Below, piece by piece: positions 50,451 to 58,038 of a DNA stretch of 64,000 bases. Every line of letters begins with the position of its first letter. The first letter of the stretch is position 1. This DNA comes from Pedobacter miscanthi. GTDB lineage: Bacteria; Bacteroidota; Bacteroidia; Sphingobacteriales; Sphingobacteriaceae. The translations under genes and the position numbers were made by a program. Below the pieces are notes generated by a model, which saw only the letters and a list, made by a program, of their open reading frames with translations, was not told the origin of the DNA and ran no database searches. The DNA lies in NCBI RefSeq assembly GCF_003315595.1, contig NZ_QNQU01000011.1, positions 124,001 to 188,000 on the forward strand, in the 5' to 3' direction.

Positions 50451-51164
50451 ATGGCTGTAGACACCACATATAGAAGCACCGCCCCCGAAATTATGGATGA
50501 TTTTGCCATGGAAGGCGAAATATTACGCGATGCGCTGGATAAAATTGCCCGCATTAACCAACTGCTTGGTGGTAATAAAGTTACATTAAATGGTATTAAA
50601 AGCTTGATCCGCAGCAAACCAAAGGGCGAATTGATACGTATTACTGATATTGGCTGTGGAAACGGCGATATGCTGCGCACTTTGGCCGATTATGCCAAAA
50701 CCAAAGGTTTAAATTTTGTATTAAAAGGAATTGATGCCAATGGTTTTACCATCGATCATGCTAAAAGTTTATCCGAAAATTATCCCAATATCACTTACTA
50801 TTGCAGCGATATTTTTGACGATATAGGTAAAAATGATCCCTGCGATATTATGCTCTGTACTTTAACACTGCATCATTTTAAGGATGAAGAAATTATTAAG
50901 CTGATGGAAAATTTTAAAAGATCGGCGAAACTGGGCATTGTAATTAACGATCTGCATAGGAGTGCCCTGGCCTATCGTCTGTTTAAGGCGATATGTTACG
51001 TATTCCGTTTAAATGATATGTCGCGCGAGGACGGATTGGTATCCATTCTGCGTGGATTTAAAAAAGCAGATCTGATTAAATATAGCAAACAATTAAAGCT
51101 TAAATCGAGTTCGGTTAAATGGAAATGGGCTTTCCGCTACCAATGGATAATTAAAACAATATGA
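50451..51164 (+). CDS. SAM-dependent methyltransferase
   Basis: This 237-residue class I methyltransferase has motif I ITDIGCGNGDMLRTLADYA (about 64-76) and a later LTLHHFKDEEI. It belongs to the same operon: start directly after the oxidoreductase stop, and 4-bp ATGA overlap with the type III PKS gene. A C- or O-methylation of a phenolic intermediate is the obvious guess. No N-terminal signal. Confidence 0.87.
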   Translation: MAVDTTYRSTAPEIMDDFAMEGEILRDALDKIARINQLLGGNKVTLNGIKSLIRSKPKGELIRITDIGCGNGDMLRTLADYAKTKGLNFVLKGIDANGFTIDHAKSLSENYPNITYYCSDIFDDIGKNDPCDIMLCTLTLHHFKDEEIIKLMENFKRSAKLGIVINDLHRSALAYRLFKAICYVFRLNDMSREDGLVSILRGFKKADLIKYSKQLKLKSSSVKWKWAFRYQWIIKTI

Positions 51165-52213
51165 GCGTAACCGTAAAAGCAGTGAGCAAGGCTTTGCCCG
51201 AATTCTGGCGATCAACCGAAGATATTTTACCATTTCTGGATATTTGGTTAAAAGATCAGGATGAGCGGTTTATCCGAAAGGTGAAAAAGATTTTCGAAGG
51301 TGCAGCAGTTGATAAACGTTATTCCATCATGTCGCCCGAAGAAGTTTTCAGCGATTTAAGCTTTGAAGAACGGAACAATATTTATGTTCGTGAAAGCATA
51401 AAATTAGGTGCTAAATGTTTAAGCTCAGCACTCGAAAAAGCGGGCTGGCAGGCGCAGGATCTTGATTATATCATTACGGTAAGCTGCACCGGGATTATGA
51501 TCCCCTCTTTGGATGCCTATCTGATCAATTTATTGAAACTGCGTCAGGATGTGGTTCGTTTACCCGTAACCGAAATGGGCTGTGCAGCCGGGGTATCGGG
51601 TATGATTTACGCCAAAAACTTTCTGAAAGCGAATCCGGGCAAACGTGCTGCAGTTGTAGCCGTAGAATCGCCCACAGCAACTTTCCAGCTCAACGATTTT
51701 TCTATGGCCAACATTGTAAGTGCAGCCATATTTGGTGATGGTGCTGCTTGTGTACTGCTAAGTTCGGCCGAAGAAGACAGCGGGCCAGAAATTGTGGCCG
51801 AAGAAATGTACCATTTTTACGATGCAGAAGAAATGATGGGTTTTCAACTCACTAACACCGGTTTGCAAATGGTGTTGGATATTGCCGTACCCGAAACCAT
51901 TGCAAGTCATTTCCCGGATATTATCCATCCTTTTCTGGCAAAAAATGAACTCGAAATTAAAGATATAGACCATTTGATTTTTCATCCCGGTGGGAAAAAG
52001 ATTATCCAGATTGTAGAAGAATTATTTAGCGAACTGGGCAAAAACATAGATGATACCAAAGCCGTTTTAAAGTTATATGGCAATATGAGCAGTGCAACCG
52101 TACTCTATGTTTTAGAACGTATGATGGATAAAAAACCGGCAAAAGGAGAAAAGGGACTGATGATGAGCTTTGGCCCTGGTTTTTCGGCGCAAAGAATATT
52201 ATTGCAATGGTAA
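51161..52213 (+). CDS. Type III polyketide synthase
   Basis: This 350-residue homodimeric chalcone/stilbene-synthase-like enzyme has the Cys-His-Asn triad Cys141 (EMGCAAGVSG), His275 (LIFHPGGKKI) and Asn308 (YGNMSSATVL). The C-terminal loop SFGPGFSAQRILL matches the family. It condenses an acyl starter with malonyl-CoA units to pyrones or resorcinols. The starter may be supplied by the downstream ACP/ketosynthase set. It is the catalytic centre of the operon; a 97-bp spacer separates it from the FabZ-like gene. Confidence 0.93.
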   Translation: MSVTVKAVSKALPEFWRSTEDILPFLDIWLKDQDERFIRKVKKIFEGAAVDKRYSIMSPEEVFSDLSFEERNNIYVRESIKLGAKCLSSALEKAGWQAQDLDYIITVSCTGIMIPSLDAYLINLLKLRQDVVRLPVTEMGCAAGVSGMIYAKNFLKANPGKRAAVVAVESPTATFQLNDFSMANIVSAAIFGDGAACVLLSSAEEDSGPEIVAEEMYHFYDAEEMMGFQLTNTGLQMVLDIAVPETIASHFPDIIHPFLAKNELEIKDIDHLIFHPGGKKIIQIVEELFSELGKNIDDTKAVLKLYGNMSSATVLYVLERMMDKKPAKGEKGLMMSFGPGFSAQRILLQW

Positions 52214-52229
52214 AAATACATTTCAATCA

Positions 52230-52311
52230 TTTTATAATTCACCTCTCTATCATTCAATCCTTCACTCATTCTTTCATTCAATTATTCTATATTCAATAAT
52301 TTAATCATTCA
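52230..52311. repeat. Pyrimidine-rich heptad tract (TCATTCN type)
   Basis: tcattca-atccttc-actcatt-ctttcat-tcaatta-ttctata-ttcaata, the spacer between the PKS and FabZ-like genes. Confidence 0.6.
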
Positions 52312-52751
52312 TGACAAAACACGAAATATTAGCTAAACTTCCTTACGGCAAATCATTTCTATTTGTTGATGAATTACTGCATGTTGACGAAAACGGCGCT
52401 AAAGGAACATTTACTTATATTGAAAACCTCTTTTTTTATGAAGGGCATTTCAAAAATCATCCGGTTACACCTGCGGTAATCCTTGCTGAAACTATGGCTC
52501 AGATTGGCCTGGTATGTTTGGGGATTTACCTTGTTAAAGATATTGATCAGGATGTATCAGTTGCTATGACCTCAAACGCGATCGACTTTTTAAAACCGGT
52601 TTATCCAGACGAAAAAGTAACGGTAACAAGTGAGAAAATCTATTTCAGGTTTAACAAATTAAGCTGCAAAGTTAAAATGGTAAATATGGCTGGTGAGCTA
52701 GTGTGCAAAGGAAATATTTCGGGCATGTTAATTTCAAAAGAAAATGGATAA
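52311..52751 (+). CDS. 3-hydroxyacyl-ACP dehydratase, FabZ/ApeI-like hotdog
   Basis: This 146-residue single hotdog domain has the active-site pair His46 (FYEGHFKNHPVTPAVI) and Glu60 (LAETMAQIG). It removes water from 3-hydroxyacyl-ACP. Its last 8 bp overlap the next gene. It belongs to the acyl-chain part of the operon (dehydratase, ketosynthase, ACP), which lacks its own ketoreductase and enoyl reductase; these may come from primary fatty acid synthesis. Confidence 0.88.
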   Translation: MTKHEILAKLPYGKSFLFVDELLHVDENGAKGTFTYIENLFFYEGHFKNHPVTPAVILAETMAQIGLVCLGIYLVKDIDQDVSVAMTSNAIDFLKPVYPDEKVTVTSEKIYFRFNKLSCKVKMVNMAGELVCKGNISGMLISKENG

Positions 52752-54018
52752 CCGGGTTGTAATTACAGGTTTAGGCGTATGTGCACCCAATGGCACTACC
52801 CTCGCTGAATTTTCCGAAGCAATTAAAAATGGGATTTCGGGTATCCGTCATCAGCCTGACCTTGAAGCTTTAAATTTCTCCTGTCAGATTGCCGGTAAAC
52901 CCGAATTGAGCGAAGAACGGGTCAGCCAGTATTTTACCCCGCTCGAACTTCGCAATTTAAACAGCTCGGGCATTGTTTACGGTGTGATTGCAGGTTTAGA
53001 CGCCTGGAAAGATGCTGGTTTAACCATTGAAAACAACGATGAGCCAGATTGGAACAGCGGAACCATTTTCGGCGCCGGCACCTCTGGAATCGATAAATTC
53101 AGGTGGGCCATCAATAAAATTGATGATCTCGAAATCAGAAAACTTGGAAGCTCGGTAGTGATACAAACCATGGCCAGTGGTGTGAGCGCTTTTATCAGCG
53201 GCAAGCTCGGCCTGGGTAATCAGGTGAGCACCAATTCATCAGCCTGTGCAACCGGTGCCGAAAGTATTTTATTGGCCTACGAAAGGATTAAAACTGGTCA
53301 GGCAACCAAAATGCTCGCCGGTAGCACCAGTGATAGTGGTCCTTATATATGGGGAGGTTTTGATGCCATGAAAGTATGTACTTTTAAACATAACCACGAA
53401 CCAGAAAAAGGAAGCAGGCCGATGAGTGAAACCGCTAGTGGTTTTGTACCGGGAAGTGGTGCCGGAGCACTGGTGTTAGAATCGCTGGAAAGTGCCCTCG
53501 CCAGAGAAGCGAAAATTTATGGAGAGGTACTGGGTGGAAATATTAATTCAGGCGGACAGCGGGGATTGGGAACCATGACTGCGCCAAACCCTGTTGCCGT
53601 ACAACGTTGTATAAAAGCAGCCTTACAAAATGCAGGAATAAAAGCTTCAGAAATAGATGTGATTAATGGCCACCTTACCGCTACCACCAAAGATGCACTC
53701 GAAATAGCAAACTGGAAAGAAGCGCTACAACTACCTGCCGAACGTTTTCCTTACATCAATTCGTTGAAAGGAATGATCGGCCATTGTATTGCTGCTTCGG
53801 GAAGTATAGAATGTGTGGCTTCCATACTCGAACTTTCTGAAGGGTTTATTTTTCCGAATATTAACTGTGAAGATTTAAGTGTAGAAATTAAGACTTTAAT
53901 TCCTGAAAAAAGCATTCCTCAAACCTTAATCCAGCAACCAATTAATATATTAGCGAAAGCCAGTTTCGGATTTGGCGACATTAACGCCTGCGTTATCTTT
54001 AAAAAATATACCTCATGA
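52744..54018 (+). CDS. Beta-ketoacyl-ACP synthase (FabF-like)
   Basis: This 424-residue condensing enzyme has Cys168 (NSSACATGAES), His310 (VINGHLTATTKDALE) and His347 (GMIGHCIAASG), giving a complete Cys-His-His triad. Sequence is divergent from a housekeeping FabF (GHLTATT instead of AHGTSTP). It overlaps the dehydratase gene upstream and the ACP gene downstream. It probably extends or primes a dedicated acyl chain for the type III PKS. Confidence 0.9.
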   Translation: MDNRVVITGLGVCAPNGTTLAEFSEAIKNGISGIRHQPDLEALNFSCQIAGKPELSEERVSQYFTPLELRNLNSSGIVYGVIAGLDAWKDAGLTIENNDEPDWNSGTIFGAGTSGIDKFRWAINKIDDLEIRKLGSSVVIQTMASGVSAFISGKLGLGNQVSTNSSACATGAESILLAYERIKTGQATKMLAGSTSDSGPYIWGGFDAMKVCTFKHNHEPEKGSRPMSETASGFVPGSGAGALVLESLESALAREAKIYGEVLGGNINSGGQRGLGTMTAPNPVAVQRCIKAALQNAGIKASEIDVINGHLTATTKDALEIANWKEALQLPAERFPYINSLKGMIGHCIAASGSIECVASILELSEGFIFPNINCEDLSVEIKTLIPEKSIPQTLIQQPINILAKASFGFGDINACVIFKKYTS

Positions 54019-54278
54019 ATAAAGAACAGATTATCGATGCCCTAAAAACCATCGTACAACCCTACAGCGAAGAAACCTCAGCTTTGGCACATATCGATGA
54101 AAACACTGATTTTATTAATGATTTAAAAATAAATTCAGCCAACCTGGTTGATATTATCCTGGATATTGAAGAAAAATTTAACATTGAAATAGACAATGAT
54201 TCGATGGCAAAAATGCTCAACGTAAAAGCCACAACAGATATCATAGCAGCAAAACTGGAAGCGCGTGCTGGGCAATGA
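54015..54278 (+). CDS. Acyl carrier protein
   Basis: This 87-residue acidic ACP has the phosphopantetheine serine at Ser41 in DLKINSANLVDIILDIEEKF. Helix II is typical, but the usual DSL is replaced by NSAN. It is overlapped by both neighbours (4 bp upstream, 14 bp downstream). A dedicated carrier of the operon. Confidence 0.88.
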   Translation: MNKEQIIDALKTIVQPYSEETSALAHIDENTDFINDLKINSANLVDIILDIEEKFNIEIDNDSMAKMLNVKATTDIIAAKLEARAGQ

Positions 54279-54738
54279 TATTGTTGATTTAGAGCTGGCC
54301 AAAACCCAGAGCAACTGGCGGCGTAAAAACTACCTGGATAAGATTTTTACAACCGAAGAACAATTACTCATTTCTGATGCAGAAAATCCCGATATGATGG
54401 TGTGGTTACTTTGGAGTATGAAAGAATCGGCCTATAAAATCCATAACCGTAAAACCGGTATCCGTGATTTTGCGCCAAAAAGTCTAAATTGCACTATTCA
54501 CCCTAACACTTATGGCGAGGTAAATATTGACGGCGATACCTATTTCACAAAAAGCAGTTTACAAACTGCATTTGTACATACTATCGCTTCTTCAAATTGC
54601 CATCAACTGGAGAAAATTAAGATTGCTATTTACGAATCACCGAATCATCTTTTCGATTACAAAAGTACCAATCCGGGTTGTGTAAGTCATCATGGAAGGT
54701 ATTTGGCTTTGGTGTATGAAGCATTGCAACTATCATAG
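54265..54738 (+). CDS. 4'-phosphopantetheinyl transferase, short
   Basis: This 157-residue enzyme starts at GTG 54265 (MLGNDIVDLELAK). It shows the substrate/Mg motif GNDIVDL and the second motif WSMKESAYKIHN. It is smaller than Sfp and similar to AcpS-like or half-size forms. It transfers the phosphopantetheine arm to the ACP encoded just upstream. The overlap implies coupled translation. It is the last gene of the operon. Confidence 0.87.
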   Translation: MLGNDIVDLELAKTQSNWRRKNYLDKIFTTEEQLLISDAENPDMMVWLLWSMKESAYKIHNRKTGIRDFAPKSLNCTIHPNTYGEVNIDGDTYFTKSSLQTAFVHTIASSNCHQLEKIKIAIYESPNHLFDYKSTNPGCVSHHGRYLALVYEALQLS

Positions 54739-54794
54739 TGATTCGTGGAGACACGAACCACGACAGTTTAGGCACGAACCATGGCAACAAGTAA

Positions 54795-55253
54795 TTATTG
54801 CATAAAAATTAATTGATAAAGATTATATACCGAATGAAGTATAGCCACCCACATGAAAGCACTCTTTCTGTTGTCTACACAATACAGATAGAAATAATTT
54901 AAAATACTCCCCATAAAGCACATCACAACAATATACATCCAGCTATAATAGTGGCTTAACCCAAAAATAAGTGTCGGTATCAATAACCTAAACAAGGAAT
55001 TATGAACTTTAATTAACCGGAGCGCATGATACGGTACATATTGGAAAACAAGTGTTTCTAAAAAAGGCACGATGAATACTACGGTTAAAAAAATAAATTT
55101 TTTATCCTCGTTTTCGAATGGATTAGAATTTTTAGCATCAATTGAAAAAAGTATAGAAATATAGCTGAATAAATAACTGAAAAATATTTTCAGCAACAGG
55201 CATGATAAGAATACAATGTAAAATTTTATACTTTTCCTGGTAAACAAATTCAT
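54795..55253 (-). CDS. CPBP-like membrane protein
   Basis: This 152-residue protein has four to five membrane helices and the late CPBP motifs FGLSHYYS (F-x3-H) and HSVYNL (H-x3-N). The first motif is ETLVFQY, with one glutamate instead of the EExxxR of active CAAX/bacteriocin-processing proteases. It may still be a metalloprotease or a non-catalytic relative. It is convergent with the type III PKS operon and is not part of it. Confidence 0.65.
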   Translation of the reverse strand: MNLFTRKSIKFYIVFLSCLLLKIFFSYLFSYISILFSIDAKNSNPFENEDKKFIFLTVVFIVPFLETLVFQYVPYHALRLIKVHNSLFRLLIPTLIFGLSHYYSWMYIVVMCFMGSILNYFYLYCVDNRKSAFMWVAILHSVYNLYQLIFMQ

Positions 55254-55269
55254 AAGGTTAAGGCCAATA

Positions 55270-55310
55270 TAAAAAAGCCGTATTAAAATATTATACGACT
55301 TTTTTATTTG
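55270..55310 (-). terminator. Hairpin upstream of the CPBP gene, terminating leftward transcription
   Basis: On the minus strand AAAAAGTCGTAT pairs imperfectly with ATACGGCTTTTTT, followed by a T run. It likely terminated the gene whose relic lies at 55362-55692. Confidence 0.6.
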
Positions 55311-55361
55311 AAGATACTGTTCTTAAGTGATAGTGATGTTATTTTGTGAGCAGGTTTAATT

Positions 55362-55692
55362 TATTTGGTCATCATATTGCCATTTACCAATATTGATAAG
55401 GGTTTTACTAAATCGAGCAGATCATCATCTCCAAACTGCTGTTTCTATAAATTGGCATAATGCCCGTTTGCAACAATCATTTCGGCATGGCTTCCTTCTT
55501 CTACTACCTTTCCTTTATTCAGTAAAATGATTTTATCGGCTTTTCTAATCGCAGGCAAGCGGTGGGCGATGATGATAATTGTTTTCTTTTGTGCCTGCAA
55601 TAACCCTATCGTGCGTTATACATATTGCTCAGAAGCCGTGTCCAATGAAGGAGTAGCTTCATCCAAAATCAAAATTTCGGGATTACGGTACC
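55362..55692 (-). pseudogene. ABC transporter ATP-binding protein relic
   Basis: On the minus strand the sequence reads YRNPEILILDEATPSLDTASEQYV, then a stop, RTIGLLQAQKKTIIIIAHRLPAIRKADKIILLNKGKVVEEGSHAEMI..., a second stop, and a C-terminal tail ending at 55362. These are the Walker B/D-loop/H-loop end of an exporter ATPase (MsbA-like type). Two in-frame stop codons and the loss of everything upstream (Walker A, signature motif, TM domain) show it is dead. Confidence 0.88.
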
Positions 55693-55693
55693 A

Positions 55694-55819
55694 GGTAATA
55701 AAATTACCTCAATAGACGGAAACCGTATCATACTAAAAGGAATTTCAGCAGAGATACTCATTGGTGAAACTTACCGGAAGGATTTTCTGGATGTAATGAA
55801 GCAGAAGCTGATATGTTGA
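55694..55819 (+). pseudogene. LytTR response-regulator C-terminal relic
   Basis: On the plus strand a frame reads GNKITSIDGNRIILKG, then AEILIGETYRKDFLDVM and KQKLIC before a stop. This is the end of a LytTR DNA-binding domain (GxxIxxxxxRIxI..IPIGETYRKDF). No start codon or upstream part remains. It abuts the ABC relic head to head (about 55692), marking a deletion or rearrangement point. Confidence 0.7.
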
Positions 55820-55838
55820 GCAAAGGGCAGAGAGCAAA

Positions 55839-55929
55839 GCGTTAGGCGTTAGGCGTTAGGCGTTAGGCGTTAGGCGTTAGGCGTTAGGCGTTAGGCGTTA
55901 GGCGTTAGGCGTTAGGCGTTAGGAGTTAG
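55839..55929. repeat. Perfect GCGTTAG microsatellite, 12 copies plus one variant
   Basis: Twelve identical 7-bp units (55839-55922) and one gagttag. Such perfect length suggests recent slippage. It is non-coding and adjacent to the two gene relics. It is the least degenerate array of the heptad class. Confidence 0.97.
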
Positions 55930-56056
55930 GCGAAGGTATTGCTACTTTTAATTATTTGCTAAAAAGCAGCGTCATTTTTCTGCGAATTCTGTGGGAAATA
56001 TGAATGTAACAACTTTAAAGTCTTTTAACTTAGATTTAAAAATAACATATTAAAAG

Positions 56057-56102
56057 GTCTTTCCCGAGATAGATCTCTCCACTACGGTCGAGATGACGAT
56101 CT
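56057..56102. repeat. REP-like repeat
   Basis: ggtctttcccgagatagatctctcc...ggtcgagatgacgat; compare 43299-43399. Confidence 0.7.
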
Positions 56103-56280
56103 GCATGGCTATTCTGTGTAAATCCGTGCTTTCCGTGGCAAAATAAGCTAAAGGATAAGTAATCTGTGGAATCAAACCCCAAATCAACTGCATTTTAACC
56201 ATAACTTCCTTAAAATTATCCGCTTCGCAACTCAATTGCACACACAAACGTTTGCCCTATTTTCTTTATAGAATTATAGA

Positions 56281-56309
56281 ATTGCCTAGCTCAAAAAGCC
56301 TTATCTTTG
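56281..56309 (+). promoter_or_regulatory. Promoter of pruA
   Basis: ATTG (56281-56284), 17-bp spacer, TATCTTTG (56302-56309), the best -7 match in the window. Start of transcription is expected near 56314, giving an 18-nt leader. Confidence 0.7.
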
Positions 56310-56331
56310 CGCAAATCATAAAAAATAAAAT

Positions 56332-57966
56332 ATGCTTAAAGGATTTTTTAACGTACCCACTCCGGTAAACGAACCTATATTAAATTATGGCCCAGGCAGT
56401 AAAGAACGTGCACTTTTAAAAGAAGCACTTGCAGAAGCCCGCGCTCAGCAACAGGATATTCCGATGTATATTGGCGGTAAGCAAGTTCATACAGCCAAAA
56501 AAGGTAAAGTTGTTCCTCCACACGATCACCAACATATTTTAGCCCAATTCAGCATTGGCGATAAAACACATATTACACAAGCCATTGAGGCTGCATTAGC
56601 TGCAAAACAAGACTGGGAAAACCTGGCTTGGGAACACCGCGCTGCGATTTTCTTAAAAGCTGCAGATTTGATTGCCGGTAAATACCGTTATAAATTAAAC
56701 GCTGCCACTATGTTGGGGCAAAGCAAAAATGCTTATCAGGCAGAAATTGACGCCGCTTGCGAACTAATCGATTTCTTACGTTTTAACGTAAGCTACATGG
56801 CCGATATTTACAAGCAACAACCTCCTGTTTCGCCTCGTGGAAGCTGGAACCGTGTAGAACAGCGCCCGTTAGAAGGTTTTGTGTTCGCCCTTACCCCTTT
56901 CAACTTTACGGCAATTGCCGCTAACTTGCCTGCATCTGCAGCAATGATGGGTAACGTTGTGGTATGGAAACCAGCAGATACACAGGTTTATGCAGCCAAC
57001 CTTTTAATGGAAATTTTCCGCGAAGCGGGTGTACCTGATGGCGTAATCAATCTGGTTTATGCCGATGGTCCTGAAACGGGCGATGTTATATTTAACCACC
57101 CTGATTTTGCAGGTATCCACTTTACAGGATCAACCAAAGTATTCCAGGAAATCTGGAAAACAATCGGAACAAACATCCACAAATACAAATCATATCCACG
57201 CATCGTGGGCGAAACCGGTGGTAAAGATTTTATCCTTGTTCACCCGTCTGCACAAACAAAAGTAGCCAGTACAGCAATTGTTCGCGGTGCATTCGAATAC
57301 CAGGGACAGAAATGTTCTGCAGCAAGTCGTGTGTACATTGCAGAAAGCCTTTGGCCTGAAATTAAAGAACAGATGTTAGCCGATCTTGCCACTTTTAAAA
57401 TGGGTGGAACTGAAGATTTCAGCAATTTTATCAATGCCGTTATCGATGAGCGTTCTTTTGATAAATTGGCTAAATACATCGATCAGGCAAAACAGGATCA
57501 GGGTGTAGAAATTATTGCCGGTGGTAACTATGATAAATCTAAAGGTTATTTCATCGAACCGACTATTTTAGTGGTTGATGATCCGAAATATACCACCATG
57601 AGCGAAGAATTATTCGGTCCGGTTTTAACCGTTTATGTTTATGCGGATAAAGATTTTGATCAGGTTTTAGAATTAATCGATACCACTTCTCCTTATGCTT
57701 TAACTGGTGCTTTAATTGCGCAAGACAGGTATGCAATTGAAAAAGCAAGTCATGCATTGCGTAATTCGGCAGGTAACTTCTACATCAACGATAAATGTAC
57801 TGGTGCCGTTGTAGGTCAGCAGCCATTTGGTGGTGCAAGAGGTTCGGGTACTAATGATAAAGCCGGATCGATGATCAATTTATTGCGTTGGGTTTCTCCA
57901 CGTACCATTAAAGAGGTTTTCGAATCGCCAACTGATTACCGTTATCCTTTCTTAGCAGAAGATTAA
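56332..57966 (+). CDS. pruA: 1-pyrroline-5-carboxylate (L-glutamate gamma-semialdehyde) dehydrogenase
   Basis: This 544-residue NAD-dependent aldehyde dehydrogenase completes proline breakdown to glutamate. The long N-terminus (MLKGFFNVPTPVNEPILNYGPGS) is typical of the PruA branch, followed by FALTPFNFTAIAANLPA, HFTGSTKVF, VGETGGKDFILVH and the catalytic cysteine in GQKCSAASRVY. C-terminal ...FGGARGSGTNDKAG matches. It stands alone with its own promoter and terminator; no putA nearby. Confidence 0.94.
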   Translation: MLKGFFNVPTPVNEPILNYGPGSKERALLKEALAEARAQQQDIPMYIGGKQVHTAKKGKVVPPHDHQHILAQFSIGDKTHITQAIEAALAAKQDWENLAWEHRAAIFLKAADLIAGKYRYKLNAATMLGQSKNAYQAEIDAACELIDFLRFNVSYMADIYKQQPPVSPRGSWNRVEQRPLEGFVFALTPFNFTAIAANLPASAAMMGNVVVWKPADTQVYAANLLMEIFREAGVPDGVINLVYADGPETGDVIFNHPDFAGIHFTGSTKVFQEIWKTIGTNIHKYKSYPRIVGETGGKDFILVHPSAQTKVASTAIVRGAFEYQGQKCSAASRVYIAESLWPEIKEQMLADLATFKMGGTEDFSNFINAVIDERSFDKLAKYIDQAKQDQGVEIIAGGNYDKSKGYFIEPTILVVDDPKYTTMSEELFGPVLTVYVYADKDFDQVLELIDTTSPYALTGALIAQDRYAIEKASHALRNSAGNFYINDKCTGAVVGQQPFGGARGSGTNDKAGSMINLLRWVSPRTIKEVFESPTDYRYPFLAED

Positions 57967-57980
57967 TATTTACCATATTA

Positions 57981-58011
57981 AAGGCCAGGCAATTATTGTT
58001 TGGCCTTTTTT
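57981..58011 (+). terminator. Rho-independent terminator after pruA
   Basis: AAGGCCA/TGGCCTT stem with a 13-nt loop and a T run. It overlaps the region just before the next gene. Confidence 0.8.
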
Positions 58012-58038
58012 ATGCCTAACCGAAGACCTTTTCTAACC

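Larger units (their letters stand above)
55930..56331. other. Intergenic region before pruA
   Basis: About 400 bp without a gene. It holds a REP-like copy (56057-56102) and a tgtgtaaatccgtgc...ccgtggc phrase (56115-56140) of the second dispersed family. A strong promoter for pruA lies at its end. Confidence 0.6.

Noticed and set aside
49320..54738. Flexirubin/dialkylresorcinol (dar) cluster
   Set aside because: The DarA/DarB pair and aryl-polyene genes are absent; the key enzyme here is a type III PKS.
55527..55715. A plus-strand 62-residue frame in the relic region
   Set aside because: It is the antisense of the ABC ATPase relic, whose Walker B and H-loop are clearly on the minus strand.
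55839..55929. Telomere-like or coding repeat
   Set aside because: The chromosome context is ordinary; stops follow in the frames and flanks are gene relics, so it is a simple heptamer microsatellite.
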